Positions 8,062-16,500 are shown, counted from the first letter of the stretch. The stretch: DNA of 37,327 bases from JAVEDQ01 sp035468175 (GCA_035468175.1 DATITC010000079.1:1-37327), one strand, 5' to 3'. A program made the numbers and translations. The notes: a model not told the origin generated them from the letters alone.

Positions 8062-9502
8062 TCCCCTGCTTCTCGGCCCACGCCAGCAACCGGGCGACCG
8101 CGTCGTCGTGATCGAGCGGCCCTTCGTCGAGCCTCAGGTCCTTCAGATACCGCCACGCCTGGCCGACGACCGGTCCCGGTGGGACGCCGAGCAGCGCCAT
8201 GATCTCCTCGCCGTTCAGGTCGGGCCGGACCTTCTTGAGGTCCTCCTCGGCGAGCAGGACGCCGATCCGCGTCTCGAGGTCGTCGTAGGTCCGCGCGAGC
8301 GCCGCGGCCTTCCGCCGGTTCCGGGTCGTGCAGTCGGAACGGACCAGGACGTGCAGCCGCTCGAGGAGGGGTCCGGCGTCGGTGACGTACCGACGCACCG
8401 CTGAGTCGGTCCACTCCCCGCGGGCATAGCCGTGAAAGCGCAGGTGCAGTTCGACGAGCCGGGCCACGTCCTCGACGAAGGCCTTGGGGAAGTGCAGCGC
8501 TTTCAACCGCTTCTTCGTCATCGACGCCCCGACCACCTCGTGGTGGTGGAAGGAGACGCCGCCGCCGGGCAGGTGCGCCCGGGTCCGGGGCTTGCCGATG
8601 TCGTGCAGCAGCGCCGCGACCCGGACCTCGAGATCCGCACCGCCCAACCGGTCCTCCAGCGCCATCGCGTTGCGCAGCACCGCCAGCGAGTGGGCGTAGA
8701 CGTCCTTGTGCTGGTGGTGCTCGTCGATCTCCATCCGGAGCGCCGGTAGCTCCGGCAGGATCTCCGCCGCGACCCCGGTGTCGACCAGGAGCGTCAGCCC
8801 GGCCACCGGATCCGAGGCGAGCAGCATCTTGCCGAGCTCATCCCGGACCCGCTCGGCGGCGACGATCGAGATGCGGTCCGCCCGGCTGCGCATCGCGGCG
8901 ACCAGGTCCTCGTCCGGCGTCAGGCCGAGCTGGGCGACGAAGCGCGCCGCGCGGAGGATCCGCAACGGGTCGTCGTCGAAGGACGCCTCGGGCGTCGCGG
9001 GGGTGCGGAGGACCTTGCGGCCCAGATCGCCAAGGCCCCCGAACAGGTCCACGAACTCGTGGTCGGGCACCGAGACCGCCATGGCGTTGATGGTGAAGTC
9101 CCGCCGGCGGAGGTCGTCGTCGAGCGAGTCCCCGTAGGACACCTCGGGGTTCCGGGACGTCCGGTCGTAAGCCTCGCTGCGGTACGTCGTGATCTCGTAC
9201 CGGACGCCGGCCCGTTGCAGGCCGATCGTGCCGAACGCGATGCCGATGTCCCACACCGCCTCGGCCCAGCCCTGGACCAGCGCAAGCACCTGGTCGGGCC
9301 GGGCGTCGGTGGCGAAGTCGTAGTCGACGATGCCGCTGCGGCCGAGTAGCGCGTCCCGCACGGTTCCCCCGACCAGGTAGAGCTGATGACCGGCAGACGC
9401 AAATCGGGAGCCCAATTCGTCGGCAGCCGTCGGGACCTGGAGCAACGAGCGGATCGCACGCGCCGAGGCATCGGCGGGGTCGTCCAGGCGGAATCGGGAC
9501 AC
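8042..9502 (-). CDS. cca: CCA-adding tRNA nucleotidyltransferase
   Basis: This 486-residue class II nucleotidyltransferase adds or repairs the tRNA 3' CCA end. The catalytic head has LVGGTVRDALLGR (43-55) and the metal-binding DxD at Asp60/Asp62 in VDYDFATDA. RRDFTINAMAV (133-143) and the template motif DDDPLRILRAARF (176-188) follow. An HD domain (about 263-330) includes HQHKDVYAHS and LLHDIGKPRTR (His300, Asp301), so phosphohydrolase-type repair activity is possible. The start is GTG 9502, directly before the first conserved residues. It matches M. tuberculosis pcnA (Rv3907c) in context, divergent from the Nudix gene. Confidence 0.95.
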   Translation of the reverse strand: MSRFRLDDPADASARAIRSLLQVPTAADELGSRFASAGHQLYLVGGTVRDALLGRSGIVDYDFATDARPDQVLALVQGWAEAVWDIGIAFGTIGLQRAGVRYEITTYRSEAYDRTSRNPEVSYGDSLDDDLRRRDFTINAMAVSVPDHEFVDLFGGLGDLGRKVLRTPATPEASFDDDPLRILRAARFVAQLGLTPDEDLVAAMRSRADRISIVAAERVRDELGKMLLASDPVAGLTLLVDTGVAAEILPELPALRMEIDEHHQHKDVYAHSLAVLRNAMALEDRLGGADLEVRVAALLHDIGKPRTRAHLPGGGVSFHHHEVVGASMTKKRLKALHFPKAFVEDVARLVELHLRFHGYARGEWTDSAVRRYVTDAGPLLERLHVLVRSDCTTRNRRKAAALARTYDDLETRIGVLLAEEDLKKVRPDLNGEEIMALLGVPPGPVVGQAWRYLKDLRLDEGPLDHDDAVARLLAWAEKQGITSRSG

Positions 9503-9597
9503 GAGGAAGACAGGTTACGCACCCGGCAGCGAGCCGGAAGCCGTCCTCGGCCCCGGGGCGCCGGTCGTCGGTGACCGGATCGGGGAGGTCAGGCTCG

Positions 9598-9610
9598 TAC
9601 GATGCCGACA
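9598..9610 (+). promoter_or_regulatory. Probable -10 element giving a leaderless Nudix mRNA
   Basis: TACGAT at 9598-9603 lies six bases before the ATG at 9610, so transcription would begin at or next to the start codon. There is no ribosome site before the ATG, which supports a leaderless message. No good -35 was seen. Confidence 0.4.
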
Positions 9611-10080
9611 TGTCGCACCGGGCCGCGTCCTCCCTCCGGCGCCCCATGCGCCGGGTCGAGGAGACGTCCGCCGGAGGCCTGGTGCTCGACGCTCCGGCGC
9701 CGGACGCCCGGGCGGCGCTGATCGGTCGGCTCGACCGGCGGAATCGGCTGTTGTGGTCGTTGCCGAAGGGACACGTCGAGGCCGGGGAAACGATCGAGGC
9801 CACCGCGGTACGGGAGGTGCGGGAGGAGACCGGCATCGTCGGCCGAATCCTCGCCCCCCTCGGCACCATCGACTTCTGGTTCGTCGCCGACGGCTCACGG
9901 GTGCACAAGACGGTGCACCACTTCCTGCTCCTGGCCCAGGGCGGTGAGCTCTCCGACGACGACGTCGAGGTCGCCGAGGTGGCCTGGGTACCGCTGGCCG
10001 AGGTCGGGCGGTGCCTCGCGTACGTCGATGAACGCAAGCTCGTCGACGGGGTGCCTGCGCTGCTCGCGGACACGGCGTGA
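9610..10080 (+). CDS. Nudix hydrolase (MutT4-like)
   Basis: This 156-residue Nudix protein has a full Nudix box at residues 54-76: Gly54, Glu60, and REVREETGI from Arg68 to Ile76. These residues bind the metal and cleave nucleoside-diphosphate-linked substrates. The synteny with cca, DUF6049 and murJ is that of M. tuberculosis mutT4 (Rv3908). The start is ATG 9610 (MSHRAASS); the frame is open upstream but overlaps the promoter. Its TGA overlaps the GTG of the next gene by four bases, indicating translational coupling. The natural substrate is not known from sequence. Confidence 0.9.
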   Translation: MSHRAASSLRRPMRRVEETSAGGLVLDAPAPDARAALIGRLDRRNRLLWSLPKGHVEAGETIEATAVREVREETGIVGRILAPLGTIDFWFVADGSRVHKTVHHFLLLAQGGELSDDDVEVAEVAWVPLAEVGRCLAYVDERKLVDGVPALLADTA

Positions 10081-12299
10081 CCGGGCGGCCCTGGCCGCCC
10101 TTCGTCCGGACGAGTCTGCTGCTGCTCCTGCTCCTACCTCTGCTACTCGTCGATCTGCTACTCACGACGTCGGTGCGCACGCCGTCCGCCCGCGCGGCGG
10201 CGCCTACCCCGGCAGCCACGACCCCGGCAGCCACGACGCCGGCACCCGCTTCCACCGTCCCCGTCGCCTCCGGCCCGGGTGCGCAGCCGGAGCCAGGGAG
10301 CCGGGTCGCGGTCCTGGTCGACCGGCTCGAGCCGGCCGCGCCGCAGTTGACCGACACCGTCGAGGTGACCGGGACCGTGTTCAACCGGGCGGCGGAGCAG
10401 TTCGACAGCGCCGAGATCTCGCTGCACCTCGGCCGTCCAGTCGTGGGTCGCACCGCCTTGGGCCGACTCCGGGCCGAGCCCACCGCCCAGCCGCTGGCCA
10501 GCCGCCCCATCCGGCTCGGGACCGGTCGGCTGGACCCTGGCGCGCGGGTGCCGTTCTCCCTCACCGCCCCCGCGGCCACCCTGCTGACCCATGGATCCGG
10601 CGTGTATCCGCTTCAGGTCACGGTGGTCGGGCGCACCACGGAAGGCTTGCGTGACCTCGGGACCGCCAACTCGTTCGTGCCGTTCGTGCCGAACAGCACC
10701 GCCGGAGCTCCGGCCCCGATGCCCGTCGCCTGGGTGCTGCCGCTGACCGACAGTCCGCGGCTGGCCGCCTCGGGCGGGGTGACGGACGACGGCGTCGCCG
10801 CTCAGCTGAGCGAGGGGGGCCGGCTGGACGACGTTCTCACCGCGGCGACGAACCTGCCCGCCGCCACGGTCGTGGTCGACCCGGCGCTGCTGCGCGCCGT
10901 CTCCATCCTGTCCAGCGGTCGCTACCCGGTGGGGCTGACCACGGTCGAGGGGACGCGGCCCGCGGACGGCAACGCCCGCGTCTGGCTCTCCCGGCTGGCC
11001 GGCGCGGTAGGACCCGCCGGACACCTCGACCTGGTGCCGACCGCCTTCGCCGACGCCGACCTCGAGACGCTCATCCACGACGACCGCACCGACCTCGCCC
11101 GGCAGGTGCTGGCCCGCGGCACGAGCGCCGTGCGAGACGTGCTCGGGACCGGCGGCGACGCCCGGCTGGTGGTGCCGGCCGCGGGGCGACTGGACCGGGC
11201 GGGGGCCGACTTCGCCACCACGGACGGCGCGGCGGCGGCACTGCTCGACCCCGCCGGGGTCAGCGGCAGCGGGACCATCCGCGCCGGCGGAGACGGCAAC
11301 GGGCTCACCCCGATCGTCCCCGACCAGCAGCTCCGGGGCCTGTTATTGGCGGGCCCGACCGCGGAGCCCTCGCCACGGCTGGCCGAGCAGTCCGTGCTCG
11401 CCGAGCTGGCCCAGGCCTACCTGACTCCGACCACCGCGGGCGCACCGATCGTGCTCGCGCCGGGGGCGAACTGGACGCCCAGCGCAGGCTGGGCGGCGCA
11501 CCTGGCCACGCTCACCGCCAGTCAGCCCTGGATGCGTCCCATCGGGCTGACCGACCTGCTGACGGCATCGGCCCGCGGGAACACCGCCCAGTTGCACTAC
11601 ACCGACGCCGACCGAGCCGCCGAACTGCCGGCGTCGCTGATTCCGCCGGTGACCAACACCCTCGCCGCCGTAAACGGCTTCGCCGAGGCGCTGCCCCGGC
11701 GGCAGACCGTCACCCGGTCGGTCACGGACACCGCCCTCACCGCGCTGTCGGCCTGGTTCCGGTCCGATCCGGCGGGCTCGAATGCACGGCAGACGTCGGC
11801 GGACGCCGGGCTGGACGCGCTGCGCGGAGCGGTCCGCGTCGTGGCCAGCCGTGAGGTGACGCTGACCAGCCGGGATGGCCGGATCCCGGTGACGCTGGAG
11901 AACAACCTGGCGGACACCGTCGACGTGACCCTGCGACTGACCTCCCTGGACCGGTCGCGTGTGCAGTCGGACACGTCGGTGTCGCGGGTGATCCCGCCGG
12001 GGCAGAAGGTGCAGGTGGAGGTGGCGGTCCGGGCGACGTCCGCCGGCACGTCACCCATCCGACTCGAGCTGCTCACCCCGACCGGGCGGCCGATCGGCGC
12101 ACCGCTGCAGGTACTGGTCCGCTCCACCGCCGCAGGGGTGGTCGCGAAGGGAGTCACCATTACGGCGCTGGCCATCCTGGTCCTCGCCGTGCTCGGCCGC
12201 GGTATCCGTGGTCTGCTCCGGCGACGGCGCCGTCCGCCACGGCCGCCGCGGGGCGGATCGGCAGACGCGGTCCCGAGCGCGTCCGCGGTGTCGACGTGA
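10077..12299 (+). CDS. DUF6049-type exported membrane-anchored protein
   Basis: This 740-residue protein matches in place and layout the conserved protein between mutT4 and murJ (Rv3909). A Leu-rich signal segment (about 13-31) is followed by an Ala/Thr/Pro linker and a large extracytoplasmic region. That region contains Ig-like beta segments, for example VAVLVDRLEPAAPQLTDTVE early and VTLTSRDGRIPVTLENNL late. A single C-terminal helix (about 695-715) is followed by an Arg/Pro-rich cytoplasmic tail. The protein is thus anchored with its bulk outside. The start is GTG 10077, overlapping the Nudix stop as GTGA; the stop overlaps the murJ start in the same way. The function is unknown; coupling to murJ suggests a role in envelope assembly. 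Confidence 0.85.
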   Translation: MTGRPWPPFVRTSLLLLLLLPLLLVDLLLTTSVRTPSARAAAPTPAATTPAATTPAPASTVPVASGPGAQPEPGSRVAVLVDRLEPAAPQLTDTVEVTGTVFNRAAEQFDSAEISLHLGRPVVGRTALGRLRAEPTAQPLASRPIRLGTGRLDPGARVPFSLTAPAATLLTHGSGVYPLQVTVVGRTTEGLRDLGTANSFVPFVPNSTAGAPAPMPVAWVLPLTDSPRLAASGGVTDDGVAAQLSEGGRLDDVLTAATNLPAATVVVDPALLRAVSILSSGRYPVGLTTVEGTRPADGNARVWLSRLAGAVGPAGHLDLVPTAFADADLETLIHDDRTDLARQVLARGTSAVRDVLGTGGDARLVVPAAGRLDRAGADFATTDGAAAALLDPAGVSGSGTIRAGGDGNGLTPIVPDQQLRGLLLAGPTAEPSPRLAEQSVLAELAQAYLTPTTAGAPIVLAPGANWTPSAGWAAHLATLTASQPWMRPIGLTDLLTASARGNTAQLHYTDADRAAELPASLIPPVTNTLAAVNGFAEALPRRQTVTRSVTDTALTALSAWFRSDPAGSNARQTSADAGLDALRGAVRVVASREVTLTSRDGRIPVTLENNLADTVDVTLRLTSLDRSRVQSDTSVSRVIPPGQKVQVEVAVRATSAGTSPIRLELLTPTGRPIGAPLQVLVRSTAAGVVAKGVTITALAILVLAVLGRGIRGLLRRRRRPPRPPRGGSADAVPSASAVST
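10206..10235 (+). repeat. 15-bp tandem repeat in the DUF6049 linker
   Basis: ACCCCGGCAGCCACG occurs twice in tandem, with a third degenerate copy after it. It encodes a Thr-Pro-Ala-Ala-Thr repeat in the linker behind the signal segment. Confidence 0.85.
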
Positions 12300-14275
12300 G
12301 CGATTCCGAGCGCAACCTGGGTTCCGGGCGACCGGAACCCGTTCCCACGCCCACCTCGGAAGCGGCTCCGCCGGAAGCGGCTCTGCCGGAAGCGGCTCTG
12401 CCGGAAGAAGCTTCCGACTCCCCCACGGTGGAGGTGCCCGGCCTCGAGTCGCCGACTGTCGCGATGCCGGCGCTCCCCCGGCGCCCGACCGCCGTGCCGT
12501 TCGACCAACCGACCATCGCCCTGCCGCGGATCGGCATCCGGGCGGCGCTCGACGAGCTGGGCTCGACCGACATCGTGGACACCGGCGGAACCGGCGGCAG
12601 CAGGGGCACCGGCGACAGCAGCGACAGTAGCGACACCGCGCCGGGCGCCAACAGCCCCGCTCAGGGCGCGGCTCGAGGCACCGCTGCCGCGGCCCCGGCC
12701 GGCATCGGCCGCGCCTCCGGGGTCATGGCCATCGGCACGCTGGCCTCCCGGGTCACCGGCTTCCTGCGGACCGTCGCGCTGGCGGCGGCCATCGGAACCG
12801 CGCTGGTTGGCGACGCCTACAACGTCGCCAACACCACCCCGAACATCCTCTACGACCTCCTGCTCGGCGGCGTGCTGACCAGTGTGGTCGTCCCGGTCCT
12901 CGCCCGGGCGGCGCGCGAGGACGACGACGAAGGGGTCGCGTTCGCGTCCTCGCTGCTCACGCTGGTCGTCATTGGGCTCGGCGTGGTGACGGTGCTCGGC
13001 ATCGTCGCCGCCCCGGTGCTGATCCGCCTCTACATCTCCCGGCCGGACCAGATCGCCACCGCCACGACGCTGCTGCGCTACTTCCTGCCGCAGGTGGTGT
13101 TCTACGGCGTGGGCGCGACCATTGGCGCCATCCTCAACCTGCGGAATCGGTTCGCCGCCCCGACGGTCACCCCCGTCCTCAACAACATGATCGTGATCGC
13201 CGTCTGCGGCGTCTTCATGGTCATCTCGAAGACGCGGCCGCCGCAGCTCGACACGATCAGCAGCGGCGAGCTCGCGCTCCTCGGGATCGGGACGACGACG
13301 GGGATCGTGGTCATGACCCTCGCGCTGCTGCCGAGTCTCTGGGCCAGCGGCTTCCGCTACCGGCCCCGGCTCGACCTGCGCCACCCAGGGCTCCGGTCGG
13401 CCGGCAAGCTCGCCGGCTGGGTGCTGCTGTTCGTGATCACGAACCAGGTCAGCCTCACCGTGATCACCCGGTTGGCGTCCGCCGCCGTCGCCTACACGAC
13501 CTGGCAGTACGCCTATCAGCTGTTCCAGCTGCCGCACGCCATCATCGCGGTCTCCGTCATCACGGCCCTGCTGCCCCGGATGAGCCGGCACGCCGCCGAT
13601 GACCGGCTGGACCTGGTGCGCACGGACCTGTCGACCGGGCTGCGACTCGCCGCCGTCGTGATCGTGCCCGCGGCGTTCGGGCTGCTCGCCCTGGCCACCC
13701 CGATCTGCGTCGCGATCTTCGCCCACGGTGCCTCGAGCGTCTCGGACGCCGAGCGCATCGGCGCGGCCCTCGCCGGCTTCGCCGTTGCGCTCGTGCCGTT
13801 CAGCAGCTTCCAGCTCCAGCTCCGCGCCTTCTACGCGCTAGCCGACAGCCGCACTCCGACGCTGATCAACTTCGCCGTCGCCGGCACCAACATCGTCTGC
13901 GGCGTCCTGCTCTCGTGGCTGCTCCCGGAACGGCAGCGGGCGGTCGCCCTTGCCCTCGCGTTCGCGGCCGCCTACCTGGTCGGCTCGCTCGTCTGCAGCC
14001 GGCTGCTGGTCCGCCGGCTGTCGGGGCTCGACACCACCCGCATCCTGCGCACGGTCGCCCGGTCCGCGGTGGCCGGTGCCGTGGCCGCGCTCGTCGCGTT
14101 CCTGCTCAGCCACGCCATCCTCGCGCTGCTCGGATCCGGGCCGTCGGCCTCGATGGTCGCCGTCGTCGTCGCCGGCCTGCTCGGCAGCGGCCTGTACTTC
14201 CTGATCGCCGTTCGGATGCGCATCGAGGAGCTGACCTCCCTGGTCGGCTCCGTCCGCAGCCGCTTCTCCGGCTGA
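12296..14275 (+). CDS. murJ: Lipid II flippase MurJ with long N-terminal tail
   Basis: This 659-residue MurJ/MviN homologue moves lipid II across the membrane for peptidoglycan synthesis. The conserved core starts near residue 138 with RASGVMAIGTLASRVTGFLR, then DAYNVANTTPNILYDLLLGG and about 14 hydrophobic segments to the end. The first 137 residues are a disordered Ala/Pro/Glu/Ser tail with three similar motifs: SPTVEVP, SPTVAMP and QPTIALP. The start is GTG 12296, overlapping the previous stop by four bases. In M. tuberculosis the MurJ homologue (Rv3910) is fused to a C-terminal pseudokinase. Here the protein ends right after the last helix with a short basic tail, and the pseudokinase is a separate gene. 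Confidence 0.95.
   Translation: MSDSERNLGSGRPEPVPTPTSEAAPPEAALPEAALPEEASDSPTVEVPGLESPTVAMPALPRRPTAVPFDQPTIALPRIGIRAALDELGSTDIVDTGGTGGSRGTGDSSDSSDTAPGANSPAQGAARGTAAAAPAGIGRASGVMAIGTLASRVTGFLRTVALAAAIGTALVGDAYNVANTTPNILYDLLLGGVLTSVVVPVLARAAREDDDEGVAFASSLLTLVVIGLGVVTVLGIVAAPVLIRLYISRPDQIATATTLLRYFLPQVVFYGVGATIGAILNLRNRFAAPTVTPVLNNMIVIAVCGVFMVISKTRPPQLDTISSGELALLGIGTTTGIVVMTLALLPSLWASGFRYRPRLDLRHPGLRSAGKLAGWVLLFVITNQVSLTVITRLASAAVAYTTWQYAYQLFQLPHAIIAVSVITALLPRMSRHAADDRLDLVRTDLSTGLRLAAVVIVPAAFGLLALATPICVAIFAHGASSVSDAERIGAALAGFAVALVPFSSFQLQLRAFYALADSRTPTLINFAVAGTNIVCGVLLSWLLPERQRAVALALAFAAAYLVGSLVCSRLLVRRLSGLDTTRILRTVARSAVAGAVAALVAFLLSHAILALLGSGPSASMVAVVVAGLLGSGLYFLIAVRMRIEELTSLVGSVRSRFSG
12359..12403 (+). 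repeat. 15-bp tandem repeat in the MurJ N-tail
   Basis: Three tandem copies of GAAGCGGCTCYGCCG encode Glu-Ala-Ala-Leu/Pro-Pro units in the disordered N-terminal tail. The last two copies are identical. Confidence 0.85.
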
Positions 14276-14344
14276 ACCGGGCGACGCTGCTGCGATCTAC
14301 AGGTTGCCGCAGCTCCTGCCGAGAACCCAAGCAACGACAGGTCG

Positions 14345-14370
14345 CGGCAGTACGTGGTCTCGGCAGTACG
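14345..14370 (+). promoter_or_regulatory. Direct repeat CGGCAGTACG
   Basis: CGGCAGTACG occurs at 14345-14354 and 14361-14370, 16 bases apart, just before the ribosome site of the small membrane-protein gene. It could bind a regulator. No known motif was recognised. Confidence 0.25.
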
Positions 14371-14390
14371 GGGCAGTGCAGGAGGAAACC

Positions 14391-14750
14391 GTGGTCGTCG
14401 GCTGGCTCACGAAGGTGGCAATCACGCTCGCCGTCCTCGGTGTACTGCTGTTCGACGCCACCGCGCTGCTCATCGGACGGGTGTCGGTAGCCGACCACGC
14501 CGACACCGCCGCGCAGGCGGCCGGCGACAGCTGGCGTGACCTGCACTCCTACCCGGCTGCCCTGCTCGCCGCCCAGGTGGCCGCTCACGGGGACGAGATC
14601 GTGCCGGATTCGCTGGTCATCGCCACGGACGGCAGCACCCGACTCGTCCTGCGCCAGACCGTGAACACGCTGGTCGTCCGGCACATCCCGCAACTGGAGA
14701 CGCTGAACGTGGTCACCGAGGCCGGGGCAGCGCACCCACCGGCGAACTGA
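14391..14750 (+). CDS. Small single-pass membrane protein, unknown function
   Basis: This 119-residue protein has one N-terminal helix (WLTKVAITLAVLGVLLFDATALLIG, about 4-28, shown here in part as the hydrophobic core). About 85 mostly polar residues follow and are probably outside the cell. The start is GTG 14391, with a perfect AGGAGG five bases upstream; in-frame ATG 14304 has no ribosome site. The layout recalls TadE-like or divisome bitopic proteins, but no family was recognised. It sits 115 bases after murJ and 126 bases before the pseudokinase gene, where other actinobacteria have a fused gene or sigM. Confidence 0.75.
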   Translation: MVVGWLTKVAITLAVLGVLLFDATALLIGRVSVADHADTAAQAAGDSWRDLHSYPAALLAAQVAAHGDEIVPDSLVIATDGSTRLVLRQTVNTLVVRHIPQLETLNVVTEAGAAHPPAN

Positions 14751-14787
14751 GCCGACCCCGCTTCCCCCATCGGGACCGGGTTGTTCG

Positions 14788-14847
14788 TAAACTAACCGGG
14801 AGCCGGAACGCGCGAAACGCGGAGGGTCTCGTGGACGGCGCGAGACC
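14788..14847 (+). promoter_or_regulatory. Putative promoter and leader hairpin of the pseudokinase gene
   Basis: TAAACT at 14788-14793 fits a -10 element. Downstream, GGTCTCG (14825-14831) and CGAGACC (14841-14847) form a 7-bp stem in the leader, 29 bases before the start codon. The -35 is unclear. Confidence 0.35.
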
Positions 14848-14876
14848 GCATTCGGCTTTGGTGTGACGGAGGCGAT

Positions 14877-16430
14877 GTGCCCGACGAGGCGAACTCGACG
14901 ACGGCGCCTGACGTCCACCCTCGGCCTCCCGCGGACGACACCTCGACCACGGTGCTGGCCGAAGCCGTGCTCGATGGCCGGTACCGCCTGCAGAACCGGG
15001 TGGCCCGCCGTGGCCCGGTCGCGCTGTGGCGCGGTGACGACCAAGTGCTCGCACGTCCGGTCGCGGTTCGGGTGCTGGCCCACGCGGAATCCGAGAGCAG
15101 CGCCGGTCGGCTGATCGCCGCCGCAGTACGTTCCGGACGCCTGGTTCACGCCGGCGCCGCCTCCACCTACGACGCGACCACGACCGAGACCCCGTCCGGC
15201 ACCGTCGCCTACGTCGTCAGCGAATGGGTCGACGGCAGCACGCTGACCGCGATGCTGGAAGACGGCCCGCTCTCCCCCGAGCGTTCCGCCCGGATCGTGC
15301 TCGCCGTCGCCCGGGTGCTCGTCGCAGCCCATGCGCGGCAGCTCACCCACGGCGACCTGCACCCGGGGGACGTCGTGCTGACCCCGCACGGCGGCGTGAA
15401 GGTGCTCGACATCGAGGTGCGCGCCGCGCTGACCGACGAGGTCGCCGAGGCGTCGTTCGAGGAACGGCGCGTGCGGGACGTGCGAGCCCTCGGCGCCCTG
15501 CTCTACGCCTGCCTGACCGGTCGTTGGCCGCTGCCCGGCGACCGCGGGCTGCCCGAGGCGCCGCTCACGTCTGACGGCACGCTGTGCACCCCACGGCAGG
15601 TCCGCGCGGGAGTGCCCCGGGACCTGGACACGATCGCCCTGAACGCGCTCGAAGCCGGCCCCGACTCCGACTCACCGCTGCAGGCCGCGGCGGACGTCGT
15701 CGAGGCGCTCGAGTCGATGCCGCTCGGCTCCGGCGGCGCGGACCGGACCGATCCCTACGCCTCGGTTTACAACGAGGACGACGTCGCGAGCGCCACGCTG
15801 GTCGAACCGCACCTGGGCGGGAGCCTGCCGACCCCTCACCGGCGGCGGGTCCGCACCCGTCGGATCGTCATCCCGCTGGTGCTGCTGCTGGTTTGTGCGG
15901 TGATCGCCTGGCTGCTCGGCGTCGCCATGGGCCGGCTCCCCGGGCCGTCGTCGAAGCTGCCGTCGATCTCGCCGTCGGAGAACCGTCCGGGACCGGCGCT
16001 GACGCTCACGTCGGTCCGGAGCTTCGACCCTCAGGGGGACGGCGCGGAGCAGGAGAGCACCGTTCCGCTGGCGCACGACGGTGACCAGGCGACGGGGTGG
16101 ACCACCGACACCTACCGGACGTCGAACTTCGGCAACCTGAAGAGCGGCGTCGGCCTCCGGATCGACTTCGGATCCGCCGAGAAGGTCCAGTCCGCGCGCC
16201 TCGCTTTCGCTCAGGCCGGGCAGTCGGTCGAGCTCCGCGCCGGCGACTCCGAGAGTGCCGACATCGGCAGCTATCCCGTGGTGGCGCAGGTGGTCGGGGC
16301 CGGCAAGGACGTCGAGCTGACCCCGACGCAGGCTGCGGCTCATCGATACTGGGTCGTCTGGGTCACCCAGCTGCCCCAGACGGACCGTGGATTCCGGGCC
16401 GAACTCGACGAGATGGTCTTCCTGTCCTGA
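14877..16430 (+). CDS. Transmembrane pseudokinase (MurJ-associated type)
   Basis: This 517-residue protein has a kinase-like fold (about 30-285), a juxtamembrane basic stretch, one helix (about 330-350) and an extracytoplasmic discoidin-like beta domain (about 375-517; GVGLRIDFGSAEKVQSARLA). Key kinase residues are lost: the VAIK lysine is Arg65 (VAVRVL), HRD is HGD (158-160) and DFG is DIE (178-180). The glycine loop is also degenerate. It is therefore expected to bind partners rather than phosphorylate. In M. tuberculosis this architecture is the C-terminal half of the MurJ homologue Rv3910, where a phosphothreonine is reported to recruit FhaA. The start is GTG 14877, with GGAGG four bases upstream. 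Confidence 0.88.
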   Translation: MPDEANSTTAPDVHPRPPADDTSTTVLAEAVLDGRYRLQNRVARRGPVALWRGDDQVLARPVAVRVLAHAESESSAGRLIAAAVRSGRLVHAGAASTYDATTTETPSGTVAYVVSEWVDGSTLTAMLEDGPLSPERSARIVLAVARVLVAAHARQLTHGDLHPGDVVLTPHGGVKVLDIEVRAALTDEVAEASFEERRVRDVRALGALLYACLTGRWPLPGDRGLPEAPLTSDGTLCTPRQVRAGVPRDLDTIALNALEAGPDSDSPLQAAADVVEALESMPLGSGGADRTDPYASVYNEDDVASATLVEPHLGGSLPTPHRRRVRTRRIVIPLVLLLVCAVIAWLLGVAMGRLPGPSSKLPSISPSENRPGPALTLTSVRSFDPQGDGAEQESTVPLAHDGDQATGWTTDTYRTSNFGNLKSGVGLRIDFGSAEKVQSARLAFAQAGQSVELRAGDSESADIGSYPVVAQVVGAGKDVELTPTQAAAHRYWVVWVTQLPQTDRGFRAELDEMVFLS

Positions 16431-16473
16431 CTCCCGCGTGGAGCCGGAGGACGGTCCCGGCGGCCTGGCCCGG

Positions 16474-16500
16474 GGAATGTGGGACCTCTAGGATCGGTTA
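16474..16500 (+). promoter_or_regulatory. Sigma-R/SigH-type promoter of trxB
   Basis: GGAAT at 16474-16478 and GTT at 16497-16499 are exactly 18 bases apart. This is the consensus of Streptomyces sigma-R (mycobacterial SigH is similar), which controls the response to thiol oxidation. The predicted transcript starts about 30 bases before the trxB start codon. The trxBA genes are classical targets. Confidence 0.75.

Noticed and set aside
11597..13726. 709-codon minus-strand frame opposite murJ and DUF6049
   Set aside because: The product is a low-complexity Asp/Gly/Arg/His string; murJ and DUF6049 are clearly real on the other strand.
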